Source: Roseateles asaccharophilus (lineage in GTDB: Bacteria; Pseudomonadota; Gammaproteobacteria; Burkholderiales; Burkholderiaceae_C). Taken from it: a stretch of 64,000 nt of DNA. Numbering within the stretch: position 1 is the first letter of the stretch; each line of letters begins with the position of its first letter. The notes below the pieces were generated by a model, which saw only the letters and a list, made by a program, of their open reading frames with translations, was not told the origin of the DNA and ran no database searches. Of the stretch, positions 1 through 8,224 are shown piece by piece. Made by a program: the position numbers and the translations under genes. Where the stretch lies: the NCBI RefSeq assembly GCF_004362405.1, contig NZ_SNXE01000006.1:62001-126000 (forward strand), in the 5' to 3' direction.

Positions 1-503
1 GCGCTGACGATGAGCTTCGGGCTGGCATCCTCGATGCGGCTGGCCAGGGACACGCTGGCAAAGCCGCCGAACACCACCGAGTGGATGGCGCCTATGCGTG
101 CGCAGGCCAGCATGGCAAAGGCCGCCTCGGGAATCATGGGCATATAGATCAGCACACGGTCGCCCTGCCCTACCCCTTGAGCCTGCAGGATGGCGGCCAT
201 GCGCTCCACCTCGCGCTGCAGCTGGGCAAAGCTGTAGACCCGCTCCTGCTCCACCTCGGTGGAGACCCAGATCAGCGCACGATCCTCGGGGCGCTTGGCC
301 GCATGACGGTCCACCGCGTTGTAGCAGAGATTGGTGCGCCCACCCACGAACCAGCGCGCAAAAGGCGGGCGGCAGGTGTCGCAGACCTGCTCGAAAGGCT
401 GCTGCCAGTCGATCAGCGCGGCCTGCTCGGTCCAGAAGGCATCGCGATCGCGCAGCGAACGCTCATGGAAGTCTTGATAGGGATCCCGAACCTGATTCGT
501 CAT
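1..503 (-). CDS. prpE: Propionyl-CoA synthetase (propionate-CoA ligase), 5' part, cut by window edge
   Basis: Acyl-adenylating enzyme that activates propionate (or acetate) to the CoA thioester in the cytoplasm. Only the first 168 residues are present; the rest lies beyond position 1. The N-terminus reads MTNQVRDPYQDFHERSL, followed by the acetyl-CoA-synthetase N-terminal pattern (WFVGGRTNLCYNAVDRH) and the segment IYMPMIPEAAFAMLACARIG, typical of the ACS/PrpE clade. The ATG at 503 is preceded by an AGGAGA ribosome-binding site 6-7 bases upstream. The nucleotide-binding and catalytic-lysine motifs are outside the window, so the distinction from acetyl-CoA synthetase rests on the N-terminal sequence only. 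It is transcribed away from the NlpC/P60 gene. Confidence 0.85.
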   Translation of the reverse strand, partial: MTNQVRDPYQDFHERSLRDRDAFWTEQAALIDWQQPFEQVCDTCRPPFARWFVGGRTNLCYNAVDRHAAKRPEDRALIWVSTEVEQERVYSFAQLQREVERMAAILQAQGVGQGDRVLIYMPMIPEAAFAMLACARIGAIHSVVFGGFASVSLASRIEDASPKLIVS

Positions 504-754
504 CGCACTGTCTCCTGAAGCATCTCGTAGTGGCACGCGGGTTACGGCTCGGTTTCATATTTCAGGCAGATGCACTGACTGCAGCCTGACCCGCTCGCGA
601 CATTCTTCACGCTGCCCTGATGACTTGAAACATCTTTGCGCAGGCTCAAGCCCCTGCAGGGGCGGCTTCGGCCCCCTCCTGTGTTCAAATTCGGGTTTGT
701 ACTGAATTTTCACGAGAGGCCCGGGGACTTACCCGCAGGGCCCACCCATATCGC

Positions 755-783
755 TTGACCGTCTGCAACGCCCCCGCCTAAGC
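755..783 (+). promoter_or_regulatory. Candidate sigma70 promoter before NlpC/P60 gene
   Basis: TTGACC (755-760) and CTAAGC (778-783) are separated by 17 bases and end 15 bases before the ATG at 799. The -35 is good and the -10 is weak. The rest of the roughly 295-base prpE/NlpC divergent spacer (504-798) shows only a CCCCTGCAGGGG palindrome and no gene. Confidence 0.35.
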
Positions 784-798
784 TGCGCGCCGACCACC

Positions 799-1482
799 AT
801 GTTCGACGCCAGCCGCGCCGCCCCTTCTGCCGCCCCTCGACAGCGACTGCACAGCCTTACGCGGGCTGGCGGCTTGCTGCTGTCGTGCGCGCTGCTCCTG
901 GGTTCGGCACAGGCGCAGCAGCTGCCCACGGCGGCGCTGCCGGCCCAGGCCGCGGCCTCACAGGGCAGCGCCCAGCCCGCCAGCGATGTGGTCAGCCGTT
1001 TCCTGATCGAGCGCGGCATCCTGGGACAGGCCGCCAACGAAGGCCTGCTGGGCCAGGTGCGGGACAAGGCCTCGGAACTCGTGCTCTCGTCCATGAACTT
1101 CCTGGGCGTGCCCTACAAGCGGGGTGGCAACTCCGCCGAAAGCGGCTTCGATTGCTCGGGCTTCACACGCCATATTTTCGAGATGAGCGTGGGGCTGGTG
1201 CTGCCGCGCCGCGCCGATGAACAGGCCAAGCTCTCCAGCCTGCTGCCCATCAAGAAGGACGAGCTCAAGCCGGGCGATCTGGTGTTCTTCAACACTATGC
1301 GCCGCACCTTTTCCCATGTGGGCATCTATGTGGGCGACGGCAAGTTCATCCACTCTCCGCGGGCCGGTGGCAAGGTGCGCGTGGAAGACATGCGTGATGC
1401 CTACTGGGCCAAGCGCTTCACCGGCGCACGCCGCGCCGACCTCGGTGCCGACAAGGGTGTGAGCGCCACGGCGCTGAACTGA
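799..1482 (+). CDS. Secreted C40-family (NlpC/P60) peptidase
   Basis: Probable peptidoglycan endopeptidase, cutting within the stem peptide in the periplasm. The 227-residue protein has a Sec signal peptide (hydrophobic GGLLLSCALLLGSAQA, likely cleaved near residue 39) and a low-complexity Ala/Gln linker. The C-terminal NlpC/P60 domain carries the catalytic cysteine in GFDCSGF (about C119), the histidine in FSHVGIYVGD (about H173) and a third polar residue in FIHSP (about H185). All three family positions are present, so it should be active. The LLSC stretch is not a good lipobox because Leu sits at -2. It stands alone, with its own candidate promoter. Its substrate bond cannot be told from sequence. 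Confidence 0.9.
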   Translation: MFDASRAAPSAAPRQRLHSLTRAGGLLLSCALLLGSAQAQQLPTAALPAQAAASQGSAQPASDVVSRFLIERGILGQAANEGLLGQVRDKASELVLSSMNFLGVPYKRGGNSAESGFDCSGFTRHIFEMSVGLVLPRRADEQAKLSSLLPIKKDELKPGDLVFFNTMRRTFSHVGIYVGDGKFIHSPRAGGKVRVEDMRDAYWAKRFTGARRADLGADKGVSATALN

Positions 1483-1489
1483 ATGCCCT

Positions 1490-1505
1490 CGCGACCGCGG
1501 TCGCG
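1490..1505. repeat. Perfect 16-base palindrome between two genes
   Basis: CGCGACCGCGGTCGCG is a perfect self-complementary 16-mer lying 7 bases after the NlpC/P60 stop codon. It is followed at 1513-1518 by TACAGT, a possible -10 element for the gene at 1542. It could be a protein-binding site or a short hairpin; it has no T-run for termination. Confidence 0.4.
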
Positions 1506-1541
1506 GCTCCGCTACAGTGATGCCTCTCTTGCCGCATCGCC

Positions 1542-2279
1542 ATGAGCCGACTGACTGCCGAATTCTCCCGCCTGTATCTGCAAGACGCTGACAGCCTGCT
1601 GAGCCCCGAAGGGCACAGCCGGGCGCTGGTGCTAGCACTGCGCGCCCCGGCCGACTGGAGCCGGCTGGGCCAGGTCTGGAACGGCGTCCAGCAAGACCTG
1701 GACCTGCCCGCACCCGCCATCGCCGTCTCGGGGCGCGATGCCATCCAGCTCTGGTTCTCACTGGCCCAGGCGGTGGATCTGGGTCAGGCTCAGCGCTTCT
1801 TGCAAGGTCTGCAGCGCCGCTATCTGGCCGATCTGAGCGCTCAACGCCTGGAGCTGCTGCCCCGGACCGAAGCCGCAGGCACGCGCCACGCGGCCCGGGT
1901 GCCGGCGGAGCAGTCCGGCGCTGAAGGTCATTGGTCGGCCTTTGTGGCCGCGGACCTGGCCCCGGTGTTCGCCGACACGCCTTGGCTGGACCTGCCGCCC
2001 AGCGAGGACGGTCAGGCCGATCTGCTCAAGACCCTGGCCTCGATCAAGCCCGAGGCCTTTGTCGCAGCCCTGGCCCAGCTGGCGCCCGCGGCGGCACCGG
2101 ATGCACCGGCCTCACCGGCGGCGTCGGCCCCGGCGGCCACTGGCGCCGGCGCTGCCAGCACGGGCCGCATCGAAGACCCCCGGCAGTTCCTGCTGCAGGT
2201 GATGAATGACGCCAGCGCGCCCCTGGCCCAGCGCATCGAGGCGGCCAAGGCCCTGCTGAGCGCTCCGGCGGCGCGCTGA
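1542..2279 (+). CDS. Conserved protein of unknown function, possible primase-fold remnant
   Basis: A 245-residue soluble protein that I cannot assign to a function. The N-terminal half (about 20-110) has alternating hydrophobic strands and a segment IAVSGRDAIQLWFSL. This recalls the SGxGxHxW strand-turn of archaeo-eukaryotic primase-fold proteins, but the catalytic Asp pairs are not evident. Residues about 185-215 form an Ala/Pro-rich linker, followed by a helical tail (DPRQFLLQVMNDASAPLAQRIEAAKALL). No signal peptide or membrane segment is present. Codon use and GC match the surroundings, and it ends 34 bases from the convergent gcdH. The primase resemblance is my inference from one motif. 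Confidence 0.6.
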   Translation: MSRLTAEFSRLYLQDADSLLSPEGHSRALVLALRAPADWSRLGQVWNGVQQDLDLPAPAIAVSGRDAIQLWFSLAQAVDLGQAQRFLQGLQRRYLADLSAQRLELLPRTEAAGTRHAARVPAEQSGAEGHWSAFVAADLAPVFADTPWLDLPPSEDGQADLLKTLASIKPEAFVAALAQLAPAAAPDAPASPAASAPAATGAGAASTGRIEDPRQFLLQVMNDASAPLAQRIEAAKALLSAPAAR

Positions 2280-2313
2280 AGCGGCCCCGGCCGGGACCGC
2301 CACACGCTGGCGC

Positions 2314-3495
2314 TCAGAAGGCGGCGATGCCGGTCTGCGCACGGCCCAGGATCAGGGCATGGATGTCATGCGTGCCCTCGTAGGTGTTGACCACCTCCAG
2401 GTTCACCAGATGGCGGGCAATGCCGAACTCGTCGCTGATGCCGTTGCCGCCCAGCATGTCGCGCGCCATGCGGGCGATGTCCAGGGCCTTGCCGCAGCTG
2501 TTGCGCTTCATGATGGAGGTGATCTCCACCGCGGCCGTGCCCTCGTCCTTCATGCGGCCCAGACGCAGACAGCCCTGCAGGCCCAGGGTGATCTCGGTCT
2601 GCATATCGGCCAGCTTCTTCTGGATCAGCTGATTGGCGGCCAGGGGCTTGCCGAACTGCTGGCGGTCCATGGTGTACTGGCGCGCGGTGTGCCAGCAGAA
2701 CTCGGCAGCACCCAAGGCACCCCAGGCAATGCCGTAGCGGGCGCTGTTCAGGCAGGTGAAGGGGCCCTTGAGGCCGCGCACCTCGGGGAAGGCGTTCTCC
2801 TCGGGGCAGAAGACCTTGTCCATCACGATCTCGCCGGTGATGGAGGCACGCAGACCCACCTTGCCATGGATGGCCGGGGCAGACAGGCCCTTCCAGCCCT
2901 TCTCCAGCACAAAGCCGCGGATCTGGCCGCCGTCGTCCTTGGCCCAGACCACGAAGACGTCGGCGATGGGACTGTTGGTGATCCACATCTTGGCGCCGCT
3001 GAGCTCGTAGCCGCCGTCCACCTTGCGGGCACGGGTGATCATGGAGCCGGGGTCGGAGCCGTGGTTGGGCTCGGTCAGGCCGAAGCAGCCGATCCACTCG
3101 CCACTGGCCAGCTTGGGCAGGTACTTCTGCTTGGTGGCCTCGCTGCCGAACTCGTTGATGGGCACCATCACCAGGGAGCTCTGCACGCTCATCATGGAGC
3201 GGTAGCCCGAGTCCACGCGCTCCACCTCGCGGGCGATCAGGCCGTAGCAGACATAGTTCAGGCCGGCGCCGCCGTACTGCTCGGGAATAGTGGGGCCCAG
3301 GAGGCCCAGCTCGCCCATCTCGCGGAAGATGGCTGCGTCGGTCTTCTCATGGCGGAAGGCCTCGAGCACGCGCGGGGCCAGGCGGTCCTGGCAGTAGGCG
3401 CGGGCCGCATCGCGCACCGCACGCTCGTCCTCGCTGAGCTGCTGCTCCAGCAGCAGCGGATCGTCCCATTGAAATCGTGCCTTGTTGCTGGCCAT
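2314..3495 (-). CDS. gcdH: Glutaryl-CoA dehydrogenase
   Basis: FAD enzyme that oxidises and decarboxylates glutaryl-CoA to crotonyl-CoA, the last step of lysine, tryptophan and some aromatic catabolic routes. The 393-residue length is typical. Acyl-CoA dehydrogenase landmarks include [12 protein letters not shown], the substrate/FAD region [19 protein letters not shown] and the catalytic base in [14 protein letters not shown] (about E373). Thr-His after the Glu-Gly is the usual GcdH form. The ATG at 3495 is chosen because AGGAGACT precedes it; the frame is open further upstream, but that part is not GcdH-like. It is divergent from a LysR gene with a dyad between them, so local LysR control is likely. 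Confidence 0.93.
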   Translation of the reverse strand: MASNKARFQWDDPLLLEQQLSEDERAVRDAARAYCQDRLAPRVLEAFRHEKTDAAIFREMGELGLLGPTIPEQYGGAGLNYVCYGLIAREVERVDSGYRSMMSVQSSLVMVPINEFGSEATKQKYLPKLASGEWIGCFGLTEPNHGSDPGSMITRARKVDGGYELSGAKMWITNSPIADVFVVWAKDDGGQIRGFVLEKGWKGLSAPAIHGKVGLRASITGEIVMDKVFCPEENAFPEVRGLKGPFTCLNSARYGIAWGALGAAEFCWHTARQYTMDRQQFGKPLAANQLIQKKLADMQTEITLGLQGCLRLGRMKDEGTAAVEITSIMKRNSCGKALDIARMARDMLGGNGISDEFGIARHLVNLEVVNTYEGTHDIHALILGRAQTGIAAF

Positions 3496-3577
3496 GGTGA
3501 AAGTCTCCTGCGTGAATGCCATGCGCCGGGCGCGAGCGGGCGCCGGCTTGATGGCTGCCAGTATTCCGCGTGCAGCC

Positions 3578-3605
3578 ATTCGTGTCCAATACGAATAAGC
3601 CATTC
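3578..3605. promoter_or_regulatory. LysR-type operator candidate between gcdH and its regulator
   Basis: ATTCGT (3578-3583), seven bases, then ACGAAT (3591-3596) form a perfect inverted repeat, overlapped by a second dyad GAAT/ATTC (3593-3596 and 3602-3605). It also contains T-N11-A pairs, as expected for a LysR recognition and activation site. It lies 18 bases before the LysR ATG and about 80 bases upstream of gcdH. Confidence 0.55.
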
Positions 3606-3622
3606 AACAATAGGCAGCACAT

Positions 3623-4537
3623 ATGACACTCTCCGCCCCTGCCGCCGTGGATCTCAAGCGCGTGGAACTGCGCCATCTGCGCTACTTCCTGGCCCTGGCC
3701 GAGGAGCTGCACTTCGGCCGCGCCGCCCAGCGGCTGGCCATGTCCCAGCCACCGCTCTCGGTCGCCCTGCAGCAGCTGGAGTCGGCCGTGGGCGCACGCC
3801 TGCTGGACCGCGACAGCAAGGGCGTGCGCCTCACGCCGGCGGGTCTGGCCTTTCAAGCCAGCGCCCAGTCGCTCCTGGGCCGCTTCGAGGAGGCCTGCTC
3901 CCAGGCCCGTGAGGTACAGGCCGGCGAAATCGGCCGGCTGCGCCTGGGCTTTGTGGGTTCCACCCTGTTCCATGGGCTGCCGGATTGGCTGACAGCCTTC
4001 CAAGCCTCCCACCCCAGGGTGGAGGTGGTCGTCGTGGAGCTCAACTCCCAGGACCAGATTCAGGCCTTGCTGCAGGAGGAGTTGGACCTGGCCCTGCTGC
4101 ACAGCGACCGCCTGCCCCCCAGCCTGGACAGCTGCCCCCTCTACGACGAGCCCTTCATGGCCTGCCTGCCCGCCAGCCATGCCGCCGCGCAAAAGCGGCG
4201 GCTCACGCTGTCCAGCCTGAGCGACCAGCCCTTCATCCTGTTCTCGCGCCGCGGCTCACCGGACTATCACGCCCGCATCCTGGAGATGTGCCGTCAGCAG
4301 GGCTTCTATCCCCGTCTGCAGCATGAGGGGCGGCACTGGCTCTCGGTCGTGTCCCTGGTGGCGCGCGGGCTGGGCGTGTCCATCGTGCCCGCGGCCTTTC
4401 GTGAGGCCGGCATCCAGGGCGCGGTGTTCAAGCCCCTGGCCGAAACCATGGACCGCAGCCATGTTTTCGCGGCCTGGCGGCGCGACTCCGCGGCGGGTTT
4501 GCGGGAGGCCTTTCTGGCGGCCCGCCGCAGCGGCTGA
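3623..4537 (+). CDS. LysR-family transcriptional regulator, probable regulator of gcdH
   Basis: A 304-residue DNA-binding regulator. The winged helix-turn-helix occupies about residues 14-75 (ELRHLRYFLALAEELHFGRAA, then QRLAMSQPPLSVALQQLE and LTPAG). A periplasmic-binding-protein-like effector domain follows (about 100-300, beginning GRLRLGFVGS). It is divergent from gcdH with a LysR-type dyad in the 127-base spacer, the classic arrangement for a LysR protein controlling its neighbour. The ligand is likely glutarate or glutaryl-CoA related, which is inference from context. Confidence 0.88.
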   Translation: MTLSAPAAVDLKRVELRHLRYFLALAEELHFGRAAQRLAMSQPPLSVALQQLESAVGARLLDRDSKGVRLTPAGLAFQASAQSLLGRFEEACSQAREVQAGEIGRLRLGFVGSTLFHGLPDWLTAFQASHPRVEVVVVELNSQDQIQALLQEELDLALLHSDRLPPSLDSCPLYDEPFMACLPASHAAAQKRRLTLSSLSDQPFILFSRRGSPDYHARILEMCRQQGFYPRLQHEGRHWLSVVSLVARGLGVSIVPAAFREAGIQGAVFKPLAETMDRSHVFAAWRRDSAAGLREAFLAARRSG

Positions 4538-4597
4538 GGAGCGTCGGCACACACCGCGGCAGCAAGTCCCGCAAGGGGTTCAGCAAGCGCGGCTCGA

Positions 4598-4613
4598 AAA
4601 GCCCGAGGGCTTT
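4598..4613 (+). terminator. Weak terminator-like hairpin after LysR gene
   Basis: AAAGCCC-GA-GGGCTTT is a perfect 7-base inverted repeat located 60 bases past the LysR stop and 16 bases before the sbtA-like ATG. The T-run is only three bases, so efficiency would be low. The 4538-4629 spacer otherwise holds GACAAT (4616-4621), a possible -10 for the next gene. Confidence 0.3.
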
Positions 4614-4629
4614 GCGACAATCCACGCCC

Positions 4630-5580
4630 ATGCTCGACGTCGTTGTCCTCTTTTTTGCCCTCGGGGTTTTCGCGCGCGTGGTCAAGAGCGATCTGCGCCT
4701 GCCGGAAGCGTTGTACGAAACCCTCACCATCTATCTGCTGCTGGCCATAGGCCTCAAGGGCGGGCTGGAGCTGAGCCGGCAACCCCTGATGGACCTGCTG
4801 CCCCAGGTGCTGGGCGTGATGATTCTGGGCGCCCTGGTCCCGCTGGCGGTCACGCCGCTGCTGCGCCTGGCCGGGCTCAAGCCCGTGGATGCGGCCGGCC
4901 TGGCCGCGCATTACGGCTCGGTCAGCGTCGTGACCTTCGCCGTGGCCCTGACCGCGGTGCAGCGCGCTGGCCTGCCCTATGAATCACACGCCGCCCTGTG
5001 GGTGGCGGTGATGGAAGCGCCGGGCCTGGTGGTGGGCATCGTGCTGGCCCGCCTGGCACTCAAGCGCGCGGATACCGGCAGCGGCCGCATACGCTGGGAT
5101 CTGCTGGCCCATGAGGTGCTGCTGGGCAAGAGCGTCTTGCTGCTGATGGGCGGCTTGCTCATCGGTGCGGTGGCGGGAGACGCGGGCGTGGCGCCCATCA
5201 AGGCGGTGTTCATCGACCCCTTCAAGGGCGTGCTGGCCCTGTTCCTGCTGGAGCTGGGCCTGGTGGCGGGCGGCCAGCTCGGGGCGCTCAAGCGCCATGG
5301 CATCAAGCTCGTGCTCCTGGGCTGCGCCCTGCCACCGCTGCTGGCCCTGGCCGGCGCGACCGTCGGCATGCTGCTGGGGCTGCAAGTCGGCGGCGTGACG
5401 CTGCTGGCCACCCTGGCGGCCAGCGCCAGCTATATCGCGGCACCGGCCGCGCTGCGCGTGGCGGTCCCCCAGGCCAATACCGGGCTGGCCATCGCCTGCG
5501 CCCTCGGCGTCACCTTTCCCTTCAATCTGCTGGTGGGCATTCCGCTGTACCTGCACCTCGCTCCGCACTTCACGCGATGA
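4630..5580 (+). CDS. sbtA: SbtA-type sodium-dependent bicarbonate permease
   Basis: Inner-membrane protein of about 316 residues with roughly ten hydrophobic segments. It matches the SbtA bicarbonate transporter family: LDVVVLFFALGVFARVVKSD at the start, LAIGLKGGLEL, AHYGSVSVVTFAVAL, and a second-half repeat with LFLLELGLVAGGQLG. The family imports bicarbonate with sodium. The ATG at 4630 is preferred over an in-frame TTG at 4612, which falls inside the hairpin just upstream. It overlaps the next gene by four bases (ATGA). That gene encodes an SbtB-like PII protein, which supports the assignment. In a heterotroph it may feed carboxylases; that role is inference. Confidence 0.85.
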   Translation: MLDVVVLFFALGVFARVVKSDLRLPEALYETLTIYLLLAIGLKGGLELSRQPLMDLLPQVLGVMILGALVPLAVTPLLRLAGLKPVDAAGLAAHYGSVSVVTFAVALTAVQRAGLPYESHAALWVAVMEAPGLVVGIVLARLALKRADTGSGRIRWDLLAHEVLLGKSVLLLMGGLLIGAVAGDAGVAPIKAVFIDPFKGVLALFLLELGLVAGGQLGALKRHGIKLVLLGCALPPLLALAGATVGMLLGLQVGGVTLLATLAASASYIAAPAALRVAVPQANTGLAIACALGVTFPFNLLVGIPLYLHLAPHFTR

Positions 5581-5885
5581 ACAACAAGCACCACCCCAAG
5601 ACCAAGCTGACCCTGGTGGCCGAGGCCGCGCTGGAGCCGCGCCTGCTGGCCGAGCTCAAGCGCCACCAGGCCCATGTCTGGACCATCAGCGAGGTGCGCG
5701 GCGCCTTTCCGGAAGGGGAGCGCGACGGCGACTGGGAAGCCAACCGCACCATCGAGATCAAGGTGATCTGCGAGCCGTCCGTGGCCGATGCGATTGCCGA
5801 CGCGGTGCTGGCCAAGTACGCGCAGGACTACAGCGTGGTGATGTACTTCAGCGATGTGAGCGTGCTGCGCGCCGAGCGCTACTGA
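5577..5885 (+). CDS. sbtB: SbtB-like PII-type regulator of the bicarbonate permease
   Basis: A 102-residue PII-like protein (ferredoxin-like fold, trimer in the family). In cyanobacteria SbtB binds adenyl nucleotides and gates SbtA. Family features seen here are the start KLTLVAEAALEPRLLAELK, the T-loop region around SEVRGAFPEGERDGDWEANR, and the strand TIEIKVICEPSVADAI. The motif GDWEANR is typical of the SbtB branch rather than GlnB/GlnK. It starts inside the stop of the permease gene (ATGA), so translational coupling is likely. It converges on the RidA-family gene 21 bases downstream. Confidence 0.82.
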   Translation: MNNKHHPKTKLTLVAEAALEPRLLAELKRHQAHVWTISEVRGAFPEGERDGDWEANRTIEIKVICEPSVADAIADAVLAKYAQDYSVVMYFSDVSVLRAERY

Positions 5886-5906
5886 GCGGGCCCAAGCCCT
5901 GCCGGC

Positions 5907-6311
5907 TCAGGGCAGCACCGCGGTCACTTCGATCTCCACCTTGGCCCGGTCCTCCATCAGACCAGCCACCTGCACCGCGCTCATCGCAATGCCGTACTCG
6001 GTGCCCAGCACCTCGCGGTAGACCTGCCCCACCTCGCGACCGCGTGCCAGGTATTCGCGCTTGTCGATCAGATACCAGGTCATGCGGGTGATGTGCTGGG
6101 GGGTGGCACCGGCCTCGGCCAGCACGGCCTTGATGTTGAGCAGGGTCTGGCGCACCTGGGCGATGAAGTCATCGCTCTCGAACTGGCACTGCGCATTCCA
6201 GCCAATCTGGCCGGCCACATAGATTTGGCGCCCGCTGGCGGCCACGCCATTGGCGTAGCCGCGTGGCGGGGCCCAGCCGGCGGGCTGAAGAATCTGCTTG
6301 TTGGTGTTCAT
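5907..6311 (-). CDS. RidA-family protein with Met in place of the RidA substrate-binding Arg
   Basis: A 134-residue member of the RidA/YjgF/UK114 family, whose classical members hydrolyse enamine/imine intermediates and release ammonia. Conserved features are the strand YVAGQIGWNAQ, the region QTLLNIKAVLAEAGA and the C-terminal VEIEVTAVLP. Aligned by eye with E. coli RidA, the stretch PARSCVEVARLP corresponds to IAMSAVQVAGLM. The catalytic and carboxylate-binding Arg is therefore Met (M110). It is the last gene of the 2-aminobenzoate operon and overlaps the thioesterase gene by four bases. A role in deaminating an enamine CoA intermediate of this pathway is my inference; a generic Rid4-7-type protein of unknown role is the alternative. 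Confidence 0.88.
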   Translation of the reverse strand: MNTNKQILQPAGWAPPRGYANGVAASGRQIYVAGQIGWNAQCQFESDDFIAQVRQTLLNIKAVLAEAGATPQHITRMTWYLIDKREYLARGREVGQVYREVLGTEYGIAMSAVQVAGLMEDRAKVEIEVTAVLP

Positions 6312-6739
6312 GGCTTGTCTCCTACGGCGCGTTCCAGGGCGGCGCGCAAATCATCGGGAAAGGGCTGGGCCTTGTGCGTCTCCAGCGAGGTGCAGACCAG
6401 CACCTGGTCAAAGCGCACCCGCGGGCCGTCAAGGCCCTCGAACACCACCCGCAGCGCCAGGGAGCTGCGGCCCAGCTTCTCGATGGCAATGGTCTGGCGC
6501 AACACATCGCCCATGCGGCTGATGCGCTGGAACTCGGTGTCCAGCCGCACCGTGGGCAGGCCCACGCGGCGCGGCCCCAGCAGCTGCGCATAGTCCACGC
6601 CCAGACCCTGGGTGTGCCAGTCCTCGATCAGCGCATTGAGCATCTCGAAGTAGCGTGGATAGAAGACGATGCCCGCCGGGTCGCAGTGGCCGAAGCGCAC
6701 CAGCTCCTGGCGTTCGAAAACAATCGTGTCCTTGCTCAT
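6308..6739 (-). CDS. 4-hydroxybenzoyl-CoA-type (hot-dog fold) thioesterase
   Basis: A 143-residue hot-dog-fold acyl-CoA thioesterase. The 4HBT signature is seen as RFGHCDPAGIVFYPRYFEML, with the catalytic Asp at about residue 20. The ATG at 6739 follows the stop of the ABC ATPase gene by four bases. A longer open frame to 6784 would overlap that gene and lacks family similarity. It overlaps the RidA-family gene by ATGA. In this operon it probably cleaves stalled aromatic or alicyclic CoA esters to recover CoA, an editing role known for thioesterases in hybrid aerobic aromatic pathways. The substrate is inference. Confidence 0.88.
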   Translation of the reverse strand: MSKDTIVFERQELVRFGHCDPAGIVFYPRYFEMLNALIEDWHTQGLGVDYAQLLGPRRVGLPTVRLDTEFQRISRMGDVLRQTIAIEKLGRSSLALRVVFEGLDGPRVRFDQVLVCTSLETHKAQPFPDDLRAALERAVGDKP

Positions 6740-6743
6740 GGGC

Positions 6744-7447
<704 letters not shown>

Positions 7448-7451
<4 letters not shown>

Positions 7452-8224
7452 AGCGCGGCCTCCAGTTCCTCGTCCTCGCCCAGATAGGCCTTGCGCACCT
7501 CGGGGTGCTCGCGGATGGCCTGGGGCGTGTCGCTGGCGATCACCCGACCGAAGACCAGGGTGGAGATGCGATCGGCCAGGCGGAAGACCGCGTCCATATC
7601 GTGCTCCACCAGCAGCAGGGTCAGGCCCTCGGCCTTGAGCGAGTGCAGCAGGGCCACCATGCGCTCCGACTCGTCGGGCCCCATGCCGGCCATGGGTTCG
7701 TCCAGCAGCAGCAGCCGGGGCTGGGCCGCCAGGGCCAGGCCCACCTCCAGCTGGCGCTGCTCGCCATGGGCCAGGCTGCCGGCCACGCGGTCGGCCTGGC
7801 TAGCCAGGCCGATGCGCGCCAGCAGCGCCTGGGCCTGGGCGTAGACGGCCTCATCACGCAGGGCGCTGCGCCACCAGGACGGCCGGCCGGGCCGGCGCGC
7901 CTGCAGGGCCAGGGCCAGGTTGTCGAGCACCGAGAAACGCTTGAAGATGCTGGTGATCTGGTAGCTGCGCACCAGACCCGCCTGCACGCGCCGCGCCATG
8001 GGCTGGCGGGTCAGGTCTTGCCCATCAAAGACAATCTGGCCCGCATCCGGTGCCAGGGCGCCCGAGATCTGGTGGATCAGCGTGGTCTTGCCCGCACCAT
8101 TGGGGCCGATCAGGGCGTGAACCTCACCGCGCGCCACCTCGAAGCTGGCGTCGTCCGTGGCGGCCAGGGCACCAAAGCGTTTGACCAGATGCTGCACCCG
8201 CAGCAGGGCTTGGGACTCAGCCAT
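7448..8224 (-). CDS. livG: Branched-chain-amino-acid-type ABC transporter ATPase LivG
   Basis: A 258-residue ATP-binding subunit. Walker A is LIGPNGAGKTT, the signature segment is GSLAHGEQRQLEVGLALA (LSxGQ variant AHGEQ), Walker B is RLLLLDEPMAGMG, and the switch histidine is in LLVEHDMDAVF. The ATG at 8224, with a GGAG upstream, is preferred to a GTG at 8239. It overlaps livM by eight bases and livF by four. It works with LivF on the cytoplasmic face of the LivHM permease. Confidence 0.9.
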
